DNA from: Anaerolineaceae bacterium UBA4890
Lineage (GTDB): Bacteria; Chloroflexota; Anaerolineae; Anaerolineales; Anaerolineaceae
Reading direction: 5' to 3'
Length of the DNA: 11,851 bases
Assembly: GCA_002399085.1 (NCBI GenBank)
Contig: DHCY01000020.1
Location: 1 to 11,851 of the forward strand
In this document: in pieces, positions 1 to 6,336 of the stretch
How the letters are laid out: each line of letters opens with the position of its first letter
How positions within the stretch are numbered: position 1 is the stretch's first letter
Position numbers and translations under genes: made by a program
The notes under the pieces: generated by a model
Told to the model about the DNA's origin: nothing
Seen by the model: only the letters and a program-made list of their open reading frames with translations
Databases searched by the model: none

Positions 1-166
1 GTAGGGAACTGGCCTGCCTGTTCCTGATGCGGAATGAATTCCAACATTAAGGCAGACTGCCACGGCACTTTGCCAGACTTCTTATTCTGAACCCCTCCTA
101 AGGAGTAGTGGCAAAGTGTCTCGCAGTGACCGAGGAATTAGGAGGTTCCGGTTGACAAGCGTAAAG
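1..166. repeat. Structured intergenic repeat, copy 1
   Basis: This is the first of two diverged direct copies; the other begins at 207. Both begin GTAGGGAACTGG and end near CAAGCG(T)AAAG. Inside lies the palindrome GGCAGACTGCC (51-61). A long stem pairs GGCACTTTGCCA (64-75) with TGGCAAAGTGTC (109-120), with one G-T wobble, and is extended by ACTGC (56-60) with GCAGT (123-127). The loop contains a second small hairpin, CTCCT-A-AGGAG (95-105). No ORF is supported. The copy starts at the first base of the window, so it may be part of a longer array to the left. It resembles no RNA family that I recognise. It could be a structured non-coding RNA, a mobile-element remnant or a REP-like repeat. Confidence 0.75.
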
Positions 167-206
167 CACCTTCACTTAGTTCAAGGTTCAAGCACCGCCA
201 TCATTT

Positions 207-405
207 GTAGGGAACTGGTCTGCCTGTTCCATTCCTGTCTGTCACCATTAACTACTAATTCGAAAGATCTTTTCCTCTGTGGCTAACATAAAGGCAGACT
301 GCCGTGCCCCTCTGTCAAACTTCTTATCCAGAATTCCCTAAGGAGTAGTGGCAAAGTGTCTTGCAGTGACCGTGGAATTAGACAGGTTCTGGTTGCCAAG
401 CGAAA
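207..405. repeat. Structured intergenic repeat, copy 2
   Basis: This second copy matches copy 1 at 207-230 (GTAGGGAACTGG, one mismatch over the block) and again from about 285 to 405. The best-conserved core is AGGAGTAGTGGCAAAGTGTC at 341-360, exactly 240 bases after the same 20 bases at 101-120. About 34 extra bases separate the two matching blocks compared with copy 1. GGCAGACTGCC is retained (293-303), as is the outer ACTGC/GCAGT pairing (298-302 with 363-367). The inner stem is only partly kept, so this copy looks decayed or differently folded. It ends about 40 bases before the moeA promoter. Confidence 0.75.
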
Positions 406-446
406 GAATCGGTAAGTGTGCCAGGTGTCCAATTCCATTGAGCAGG

Positions 447-475
447 ATGACAAATACTTATTAATTGAGTACAAT
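447..475 (+). promoter_or_regulatory. Sigma-70-type promoter of the moeA-moaCA operon
   Basis: ATGACA (447-452, five of six matches to TTGACA) and TACAAT (470-475, five of six matches to TATAAT) are separated by exactly 17 bases. Transcription would start at about 482-486, on or just before the ATG at 486. The -10 region lies in AATTGAGTACAATT (463-476), which matches the tupA -10 region at 6268-6281 in 13 of 14 positions, so the two units may share sigma-factor preference. Confidence 0.65.
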
Positions 476-485
476 TCATTTCTAC

Positions 486-1688
486 ATGTTTAAGGTAATT
501 ACACTCTCAGAAGCGCAAGCATTAATTCAAAGCAAATTCGGCGATTTACGATTGCATGGTGAAACAGTAATACTCGATAATGCCATGGGTCGTTTTTTGG
601 CAATCGACATCATTTCTGACGAGTTTGTACCAGCTTTCGACCGGTCCACAGTCGATGGTTTTGCCGTGGTCAGCCGCGACCTGCGCGGGTGCTCCGACTC
701 TATCCCTGCCATCCTGCGAAAAGCCGGTGAGAGCCCGATGGGCGAGATGCCCACGCAAACACTGCAACCCGGCGAATGTTTTTACGTCCCCACAGGGGGG
801 GCGTTACCGCAGGGTGCAGACGCGATGGTGATGATCGAATTTGTGGAAGACTTTGGCGCTGGCGAATACGCCTTTGTCAAACCGATGGCACCAGGCGCGA
901 ACATGATCTTCAAGGGTGAAGACCTCAAACCCGGAGACCAGATTTTGCCACTTGGTAAACAGCTCAACTCTGCCGATATCGGTACACTGGCATCGATGGG
1001 AATGACCGAAATCGAAGTCTTCGTGCAGCCCAAAGTAGCTGTTATCTCCACCGGTGATGAACTTGTGCCTGCTGCTGGCAAACTCACACCCGGCAAGATC
1101 CGCGACGTGAACACCCCCATGCTGGCAGCGCTGCTTCATGAATCCGGGGCAATTGCGCAAACCCACGAGATTGTTCCCGACCAACGCGATCTTTTGCGAG
1201 AAGCAATCATGAGCGCAATCGAAACAGCCGATGTTTTGCTGGTTTCGGGCGGCACATCGGTCGGCGAGCACGACAACCTGCCGATTCTGATCGAAGAATT
1301 GGGTAAAATTCTCGTGCACGGCATTGCCATTAAGCCCGGCAAGCCAACAATCATCGGGCAAATCGGAGGCAAACCGGTATTTGGTCTGCCAGGCAACCCG
1401 GTGGCGGCTTTCTTCATGTTCCGTGCCCTGGTCAAACCGCTGCTCTATTCACTCGCCAACAGTCGAATCGAACCAATGTTAACAGAAGCGCGCCTGACCC
1501 GTGCAATCTCTTCCAACCATGGTCGTGAAGAGGTGATTTTGGTACGGCTGGAAGGTGACCAGGCAACTCCGGTTCCATCGAAATCAGGGCTGATCTCTAC
1601 TGTTTCCAAAGCCAACGGCTATTTCCTGATCCCACGTGACCGCGAAGGGCTGGCTGCTGGTGATGTGGTCCATATTATCCGATTATGA
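486..1688 (+). CDS. moeA: Molybdopterin molybdenumtransferase MoeA
   Basis: MoeA inserts molybdate, or tungstate in some organisms, into adenylylated molybdopterin in the cytoplasm. The product is 400 aa from ATG 486, close to the roughly 411 aa of E. coli MoeA, and has the full N-terminal, MoCF-binding and C-terminal domains. Visible motifs are TVDGFA (55-60, with the conserved Asp57), PTGGALP (102-108), GEDLKPGD (144-151), STGDELVP (188-195), the SGGTSVGEHD loop (254-263), IKPGKP (282-287) and GLPGNPVAA (300-308). An in-frame TTG at 465 would add seven residues, but it lies inside the promoter region and has no Shine-Dalgarno sequence. ATG 486 also lacks one, and the predicted transcript start is almost on top of it, so the mRNA may be leaderless. 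It is the first gene of a five-gene cofactor operon, six bases before moeA-PBP. Confidence 0.93.
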   Translation: MFKVITLSEAQALIQSKFGDLRLHGETVILDNAMGRFLAIDIISDEFVPAFDRSTVDGFAVVSRDLRGCSDSIPAILRKAGESPMGEMPTQTLQPGECFYVPTGGALPQGADAMVMIEFVEDFGAGEYAFVKPMAPGANMIFKGEDLKPGDQILPLGKQLNSADIGTLASMGMTEIEVFVQPKVAVISTGDELVPAAGKLTPGKIRDVNTPMLAALLHESGAIAQTHEIVPDQRDLLREAIMSAIETADVLLVSGGTSVGEHDNLPILIEELGKILVHGIAIKPGKPTIIGQIGGKPVFGLPGNPVAAFFMFRALVKPLLYSLANSRIEPMLTEARLTRAISSNHGREEVILVRLEGDQATPVPSKSGLISTVSKANGYFLIPRDREGLAAGDVVHIIRL

Positions 1689-1694
1689 GGTGAG

Positions 1695-3605
1695 ATGGCA
1701 TTCAAATATTTAAGCAACATTCCTCTTAATGAAGCGCGCAGCCAATTCCTAGAAACGTTAAAATCCAACAGGCTGCACTCGGAAATCGAGACAATCAAAA
1801 CCGTCGATGCCAACCACCGCATTGCAGCCCAGGCAGTTTACGCGCACATCAGCGCGCCGCATTACAACTCCTGCGCCATGGACGGCATCGCCCTGGATGC
1901 CAGCCTGACCTTTGGCGCGACCGATACACTCCCTATCACCCTACGACCAGATCAGTTTCGCTGGGTCAACACCGGCGACCCACTGCCAGCAGATTGTGAT
2001 TGCGTCGTAATGGTTGAGGACGTGATCGAAGCTGATCATGGTGCCATCCAGCTGTTTGCAGCCGCAGTGCCCTGGCAGCACATCCGCCAAATCGGCGAAG
2101 ACATCGCCCAGGGTGATATGATCATCCCCAGCTACACCGAAGTTTCCCCTGCAATCCAGGGTGCCATGCTGGCAGCCGGAGTGTTGCAGGTGAAAGTTAT
2201 TAAAAAACCACTGGTCGGTGTGATCCCGACTGGCAACGAACTGGTTTCGCCCCAGACCGACCCTCAGGAAGGCGATATCATCGAATTCAACTCCACCATC
2301 ATCAAGGGTATGCTCGAAGACTGGGGTTGTGATGTGTTTGTTTATCCGATTGTCAGGGATGAGCAGGCTCTGATCACAGCAGCAGTCCGAAAAGCAGCCA
2401 CGCAGTGCGATTTTGTGCTCCTGAATGCTGGCTCTTCTGCCGGAAAAAAGGATTATTCTGTGGACGCCATCGCCGAGATTGGCGAAGTTATTTTGCATGG
2501 TGTCGCCATCCGTCCAGGCAAACCAGTTGTACTCGGATTTGCACGCGAAGCCGCGAAAATAATACCTTTGGTCGGACTGCCGGGCTATCCGGTTTCTGCC
2601 ATTTTGGTGCTGGAAGAGTTGGTGCATCCTGCGCTGAACCTCATATTAATGAAAGTTGACCAAGAGAAGCCCATAGCTGAAGCAATTGTCTCCCGGCGGC
2701 TGACTTCTTCATTAAAATATTTGGAATTTATTCGAGCTCGGGTTGGCAATGTCAACGGTAAAATGGTGGCAATGCCGCTCAACCGTGGGGCGGGTGTGGT
2801 CAGTTCGTTTGTTAAGGCAGATGGTATTATTGAGGTTCCTCAAAATACAGAAGGATTTGAAGCCGGTGAAAAAGTGCCGGTGAATTTGCTTAGGAAAATG
2901 GAAGATATTGATAAAACCTTGGTGATAACTGGCAGCCACGACCCGTTGATCGATGAATTGGTCGACCTGATGAAGATCAAATGGCCTGACAGCCAGGTGG
3001 TATCCTCGCATGTTGGCAGCCTGGGCGGCTTGATGGCACTCAAACGAGGCGAATCACACCTGGGTGGAACCCACTTGCTGGACGAAGCAACAGGCGAATA
3101 CAACAAAAGCTACATTTTGCGCTACTTCCCCAATGGCGGCGTGAAACTGATCAGCACTGTTTTTCGCAGCCAGGGACTCATGGTCGCCAAAGGAAACCCC
3201 CTGGACATCGAATTGGTAGCGGATCTGGCGAGAGTGAATTACGTAAACCGCCAAAAAGGTTCCGGCACCAGGATCTTGTTCGATTACTTGCTAAAACAAG
3301 CCAGGCTTGAGCCGGCACAGATCAAAGGCTACGACCGCGAAGAGATCACCCACACCGCCGTGGCAGCTGCTGTGGCAAGCGGAACCGCCGATGCGGGCAT
3401 GGGCATATTGGCAGCTGCCAAAATCTACGATCTGGGCTTCGTTCCTCTGATCTGGGAGCAATACGATCTATTGGTCGCTGAGAAAACCTTCGAGCATCCC
3501 GAGTTTAAGCGCTTGCTTGAAGTGATGCGTAGTGATGCTTTCGCTGAAAAGCTTGAAAAACTGGGCGGCTACCAGCTCAACAAGCCGGGGGAGGTAATTT
3601 TATGA
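1695..3605 (+). CDS. MoeA fused to a C-terminal PBP-like domain
   Basis: The protein is 636 aa. Residues 1-400 are a complete second MoeA: AMDGIA (61-66), VNTGDPLP (91-98), GEDIAQGD (134-141), PTGNELV (178-184), NAGSSAGKKD (244-253), IRPGKP (272-277) and GLPGYPVS (294-301). After a short AT-richer linker (about 37-40% GC around 2821-2940), residues 405-625 form a periplasmic-binding-protein-like domain of the kind seen in MoeA-PBP proteins. Its marks are ITGSHDPLIDEL (411-422), GGLMALKRGESHLGGTH (444-460), KGSGTRILFDYLL (521-533) and SGTADAGMGILAAAK (562-576). There is no signal peptide, so the PBP domain is cytoplasmic and may bind an oxyanion, a cofactor precursor or another small ligand. 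By eye, several catalytic MoeA positions differ from its neighbour (see findings). The SD GAGGTGAG (1687-1694) overlaps the moeA stop. The gene shares ATGA with moaC. Confidence 0.9.
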   Translation: MAFKYLSNIPLNEARSQFLETLKSNRLHSEIETIKTVDANHRIAAQAVYAHISAPHYNSCAMDGIALDASLTFGATDTLPITLRPDQFRWVNTGDPLPADCDCVVMVEDVIEADHGAIQLFAAAVPWQHIRQIGEDIAQGDMIIPSYTEVSPAIQGAMLAAGVLQVKVIKKPLVGVIPTGNELVSPQTDPQEGDIIEFNSTIIKGMLEDWGCDVFVYPIVRDEQALITAAVRKAATQCDFVLLNAGSSAGKKDYSVDAIAEIGEVILHGVAIRPGKPVVLGFAREAAKIIPLVGLPGYPVSAILVLEELVHPALNLILMKVDQEKPIAEAIVSRRLTSSLKYLEFIRARVGNVNGKMVAMPLNRGAGVVSSFVKADGIIEVPQNTEGFEAGEKVPVNLLRKMEDIDKTLVITGSHDPLIDELVDLMKIKWPDSQVVSSHVGSLGGLMALKRGESHLGGTHLLDEATGEYNKSYILRYFPNGGVKLISTVFRSQGLMVAKGNPLDIELVADLARVNYVNRQKGSGTRILFDYLLKQARLEPAQIKGYDREEITHTAVAAAVASGTADAGMGILAAAKIYDLGFVPLIWEQYDLLVAEKTFEHPEFKRLLEVMRSDAFAEKLEKLGGYQLNKPGEVIL

Positions 3606-4084
3606 AAATGACTCATCTCGACGACGAAGGTCGCGCGATCATGGTGGATATCAGCCAGAAATCTACCACAGAGCGCATAGCCATCGCCTCTGGAACGGTG
3701 AAAATGCTGCCAGAAACACTGGAATTAATTCGCTCCGGTTCTGTAGAGAAAGGCGATGCGCTGGCGGTTACTCGTGTGGCTGGAATTATGGCAGCCAAGA
3801 AAACAGCGGAATTAATTCCGCTGTGTCATCCGCTTCCGCTCACTTCCGTCAAAATCGACTTCGAGTTTGTCGAGGCAAACACGCTAAAAATCATCGCCGA
3901 AACCAAAACTACCTATAGCACGGGCGTAGAGATGGAAGCGCTGACGGCTGTCAGTGTAGCGGCGCTGACCATTTACGACATGTGCAAAGCTATCGATCGT
4001 GCAATGGTGATTGGTGAGATCAAACTTGAGAAAAAAAGTGGTGGACAATCCGGGGAGTTCAACCGGGAGGAACTTGTAATTTGA
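3602..4084 (+). CDS. moaC: Cyclic pyranopterin monophosphate synthase MoaC
   Basis: MoaC converts 3',8-cyclo-7,8-dihydro-GTP, made by MoaA, into cyclic pyranopterin monophosphate. The product is 160 aa, the usual full length. The family core is intact: Lys50 in VEKGDALAV, LIPLCHPLPLT (71-81, His76), TGVEMEALTAVSVAALTIYD (107-126, Glu110 and Glu112) and DMCKA (126-130, Asp126 and Lys129). The usual KSGGKSG segment reads KSGGQSG (145-151), so the second lysine is Gln149. A strong SD, GGGGGAGG (3587-3594), lies seven bases before the ATG, which overlaps the stop of moeA-PBP as ATGA. A second ATG at 3608 would remove only two residues. Placement directly before moaA fits the consecutive pathway steps. 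Confidence 0.97.
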   Translation: MKMTHLDDEGRAIMVDISQKSTTERIAIASGTVKMLPETLELIRSGSVEKGDALAVTRVAGIMAAKKTAELIPLCHPLPLTSVKIDFEFVEANTLKIIAETKTTYSTGVEMEALTAVSVAALTIYDMCKAIDRAMVIGEIKLEKKSGGQSGEFNREELVI

Positions 4085-5028
4085 AAGATTCGTTTGGAAG
4101 AAAAATTGATTATTTGCGGCTTTCGCTGACAGAGCGCTGTACCTTGCGTTGTGCCTATTGCCGTGTGGATGAAGGCTATTGCCCCAAGAGCCAGGAGCTG
4201 AGCGCGGAAGAATTGGTATTAATTGCCGAAGCGGCTGTCGATTTGGGCATTACCCGCATCCGCCTGACCGGTGGAGAGCCTCTGCTGCGCAAGGACTTGC
4301 TGCAGATCGTGAGTGGTATTGCCAGCCTGCCAGGTTTGGAAGACCTATCAATGACCACCAATGCCCAGATGCTGGCGGAAGTTGCGGCAGATTTGAAAGA
4401 AGCTGGTCTCGTGCGCTTGAACATCAGCATGGACACCCTCAAACCGGACCTTTTCAAGGAACTTACAGGCGGAAGCCTGCAGAAAGTGCTCGATGGCATC
4501 CAGGCGGCGGTTGAGGCAGGGTTTGACCCGCTCAAAATCAATGTGGTGCTCATGCGCGGCGTGAATGACACCGAGATTGACGATTTCATCGCCCTGACCG
4601 CTAAACAAAAAATTGACGTGCGCTTTATTGAATACATGCCCATTGGTGGTAACAACGATAGCAGTCGTCTGCGGCTGAACAACCAGGAACTGATCGCAGC
4701 ACGACCCTGGCTGAAACCGCTGGCACCTCGTTTGCACGGTCAGCCTTCCAGTGATTACACCTATGAAGGCGCGCTGGGGCGGGTGGGTTTTATCAGCCCG
4801 ATTTCGCATCGTTTTTGTGCGGACTGCAACCGTATCCGCATTATGAGTGATGGCTGCCTGCGCACCTGTTTGGGTCGGGATGCCGAAATTTCGTTACGCG
4901 ATGCTCTGAATAAGGGCAAAGATGTCCTGAAAGAGACCATCCGCCAGGCAGTATTTGAAAAACCTGACCGGCACTGCTTTGACCAGGAAGCGCTCGAGAG
5001 CCGCAACATGAGCAGGATTGGAGGCTAG
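4081..5028 (+). CDS. moaA: GTP 3',8-cyclase MoaA (radical SAM)
   Basis: MoaA carries out the first committed step of molybdopterin synthesis, the radical SAM rearrangement of GTP. The product is 315 aa. The N-terminal 4Fe-4S cluster motif is CTLRCAYC (Cys20, Cys24, Cys27). The SAM-binding RLTGGEPLLR stretch is at 61-70. The second, GTP-binding 4Fe-4S cluster is ligated by FCADC (Cys246, Cys249) and RTCLG (Cys263), with the expected 13-residue gap; Cys259 is an extra cysteine nearby. The protein ends in Gly-Gly (314-315), the conserved tail that enters the active site. It starts at TTG 4081, sharing TTGA with the moaC stop, with SD GGGAGG at 4065-4070. That start gives the canonical FGRKIDYLRLSLTERC beginning. 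Expect oxygen sensitivity. Confidence 0.97.
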   Translation: MKDSFGRKIDYLRLSLTERCTLRCAYCRVDEGYCPKSQELSAEELVLIAEAAVDLGITRIRLTGGEPLLRKDLLQIVSGIASLPGLEDLSMTTNAQMLAEVAADLKEAGLVRLNISMDTLKPDLFKELTGGSLQKVLDGIQAAVEAGFDPLKINVVLMRGVNDTEIDDFIALTAKQKIDVRFIEYMPIGGNNDSSRLRLNNQELIAARPWLKPLAPRLHGQPSSDYTYEGALGRVGFISPISHRFCADCNRIRIMSDGCLRTCLGRDAEISLRDALNKGKDVLKETIRQAVFEKPDRHCFDQEALESRNMSRIGG

Positions 5029-5955
5029 ATGGCAAAGGTTGTTTCAGTAAATATCAGCGAAAGAAAAGGCACCATCAAGCACCCGGTTGAGAGTATTGAT
5101 CTAAAAGTTGGTCACGGGGTGGTTAACGATGCCCATGCCGGCGACTGGCATCGCCAGGTAAGCCTGCTCGATTTGAGCAGCTTCGACAAAATGCACAACC
5201 AGGCAACAGTTGAGTTAGGACCGGGTATCTTTGCTGAAAATATCACTACTGAAGGCGTGGATCTGTGGCATCTGCCGGTGGGTACCCGCCTGGAGATTGG
5301 AGATACCCTGCTTGAGATTACTCAGATTGGCAAAGAATGCCACCGCCACTGCCAGGTATTCCGGCAAGTGGGCGATTGTGTCATGCCCAGGGAAGGCATC
5401 TTTGCCATAGTTCTCAAAGAAGGAACGATTATGTCAGGGCATGCCATAAAAATTATTCCCACAATTCGCGTAGCCATACTGACAATTAGTGACAAAGGCT
5501 CAACAGGCGAGCGGGTGGATCGCTCAGGTCCTGCCCTGGCAGATGCCTTGCAAGGCAAGGCGCAGGTGGCGATGCAGGAAATTTTGCCCGACGAGTTTGA
5601 GCTGATTAAGTCCAAACTGATTGAATACGCCGACAAGGACTTTGACCTGGTGTTCACGACTGGCGGTACCGGTTTTGCGCCCAGGGATGTCACACCCGAA
5701 GCAACAATGGCGGTGGTTGAACGCCAAACTCCTGGGATTGCTGAGGCAATCCGCGCTAAAAGTCTGGAAATCACGCCCTTTGCCATGCTGTCGCGCGCCA
5801 CCGCTGGCATCCGTGGCAAAACGCTGATCATTAACTTTCCCGGCAGCCCCAAGGCGGCGCTGGAATGCCTGGAAGTCTTCCTGCCAGTAATGAACCACGC
5901 CGTCGAAACCCTGCGCGGCGACGCCTATGAATGCGCCCAGCCCGGTGCAAGATGA
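5029..5955 (+). CDS. MOSC domain fused to MogA/MoaB-type molybdopterin adenylyltransferase
   Basis: The protein is 308 aa with two domains. Residues 1-143 are a MOSC domain: VGHGVVNDAHAGDWHRQVSL (27-46) and GKECHRHCQVF (101-111) with the conserved Cys104. MOSC domains occur in Moco sulfurases and in sulfur- or cofactor-transfer proteins. Residues 146-300 are a MogA/MoaB domain, which adenylylates molybdopterin before metal insertion: ISDKGSTGERVDRSGP (153-168), TTGGTGFAPRDVTPEAT (210-226) and INFPGSPKAALECL (268-281). The ATG follows the moaA stop directly. Its SD, GGAGG (5020-5024), lies within the moaA codons for the terminal Gly-Gly, so the two genes are tightly coupled. Fusion places adenylyl-molybdopterin synthesis next to a cofactor-handling domain. 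The MOSC substrate cannot be read from sequence. It is the last gene of the operon. Confidence 0.93.
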   Translation: MAKVVSVNISERKGTIKHPVESIDLKVGHGVVNDAHAGDWHRQVSLLDLSSFDKMHNQATVELGPGIFAENITTEGVDLWHLPVGTRLEIGDTLLEITQIGKECHRHCQVFRQVGDCVMPREGIFAIVLKEGTIMSGHAIKIIPTIRVAILTISDKGSTGERVDRSGPALADALQGKAQVAMQEILPDEFELIKSKLIEYADKDFDLVFTTGGTGFAPRDVTPEATMAVVERQTPGIAEAIRAKSLEITPFAMLSRATAGIRGKTLIINFPGSPKAALECLEVFLPVMNHAVETLRGDAYECAQPGAR

Positions 5956-5972
5956 ACGATTAAGTTTCGTAG

Positions 5973-6003
5973 GGTGGAATCCGCTTCTTTTGCGGTATCC
6001 ACC
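5973..6003. repeat. Imperfect hairpin downstream of the moa operon
   Basis: GGTGGA (5973-5978) pairs with TCCACC (5998-6003), and CCGC (5981-5984) with GCGG (5992-5995). The two stem blocks are separated by two mismatches, and the loop is TTCTTTT. It lies 18 bases after the MOSC-MogA stop. No T-tract follows, so it is not a standard intrinsic terminator. It may protect the 3' end of the operon mRNA or be a REP-like repeat. Confidence 0.55.
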
Positions 6004-6063
6004 AGCATGTCTAAATCAAAACTAAAACTCGTGACTGTACACTCGCGATGACGAAGATTACCG

Positions 6064-6162
6064 CCCCCTCTTTAGAGGGGGATGGCGAAGACAGGGGGTG
6101 AGCAGCGGGAAGGCTGTAAGGTAAACTTTAGCCCTCGCGAGGGTCCATGCCGCACCCCCTGT
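6064..6162. repeat. Nested GC-rich palindromic element (MITE- or REP-like)
   Basis: Two units lie side by side. The first is a hairpin, CCCCCTCTTTAGAGGGGG (6064-6081), with a stem of at least seven base pairs. The second is a 72-bp stretch bounded by perfect 10-bp inverted repeats, ACAGGGGGTG (6091-6100) and CACCCCCTGT (6153-6162), that encloses the perfect palindrome CCCTCGCGAGGG (6132-6143). There is no ORF and no T-tract. The arrangement suggests a dispersed palindromic or miniature mobile element in the gap between the cofactor operon and tupA. Confidence 0.6.
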
Positions 6163-6239
6163 ATGCTGCACAGGCAAACTTATGGAAAAGCATTTCCGGT
6201 CCGCCTTACCTCACTATTCTCTTTTCTTTCGATCTTGAT

Positions 6240-6255
6240 TGTGAATTCCATCACA
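6240..6255. promoter_or_regulatory. CRP/FNR-family operator upstream of tupA
   Basis: TGTGA (6240-6244), six bases, then TCACA (6251-6255) gives a perfect two-fold site matching the classical CRP half-sites. Its centre, 6247.5, lies 38.5 to 41.5 bases before the A-run (6286-6289) where transcription should begin. It covers the place of a -35 element, and no good -35 is present. That geometry matches class II activation. The regulator could be any CRP/FNR-superfamily protein with a CRP-like recognition helix; it is not encoded in this window. Confidence 0.65.
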
Positions 6256-6274
6256 TAATTAGTCAATAATTGAG

Positions 6275-6280
6275 TATAAT
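6275..6280 (+). promoter_or_regulatory. Promoter -10 box of tupABC
   Basis: A perfect TATAAT sits in AATTGAGTATAATT (6268-6281). The corresponding -35 position (TCACAT, 18 bases upstream) is poor and is overlapped by the CRP-type operator, as expected for an activator-dependent promoter. The predicted start at about 6286-6289 gives a leader of roughly 35 bases before tupA. Confidence 0.65.
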
Positions 6281-6309
6281 TTCCCAAAACTCCTGAAACA
6301 AGGAGAAAA

Positions 6310-6336
6310 ATGCGAGGTGCTTATGAAAAATTTTAA
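6310..6336 (+). other. Possible 8-codon upstream ORF overlapping the tupA start
   Basis: ATG 6310 opens a reading frame for MRGAYEKF that ends at TAA 6334-6336, eleven bases past the tupA ATG and in a different frame. AAGGAG (6300-6305) lies four bases ahead of this ATG, whereas it is 17 bases from the tupA ATG. Translation of the short frame could feed ribosomes to tupA by re-initiation, or the pairing may be accidental. No experimental support is possible from sequence. Confidence 0.3.

Noticed and set aside
1..446. Molybdenum-cofactor (Moco) riboswitch upstream of moeA
   Set aside because: The region is structured, but I cannot recognise the Moco motif. The promoter at 447-475 also lies downstream of it. 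A covariance search would settle this.
283..474. Minus-strand 63-codon reading frame
   Set aside because: It lies across the repeat copy and the moeA promoter, with no Shine-Dalgarno sequence and no protein-like composition.
465..485. TTG start at 465 for moeA, adding seven residues
   Set aside because: It lies within the predicted -10 region, has no Shine-Dalgarno sequence, and the added residues do not belong to the MoeA fold. ATG 486 gives the normal length.
1941..2627. Long minus-strand reading frame (228 codons) opposite moeA-PBP
   Set aside because: It is a shadow of a well-supported gene. Its composition is rich in Cys, His and Gln and it shows no recognisable motif.
5973..6003. Intrinsic terminator for the moa operon
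   Set aside because: The stem has two central mismatches and no T-tract follows.
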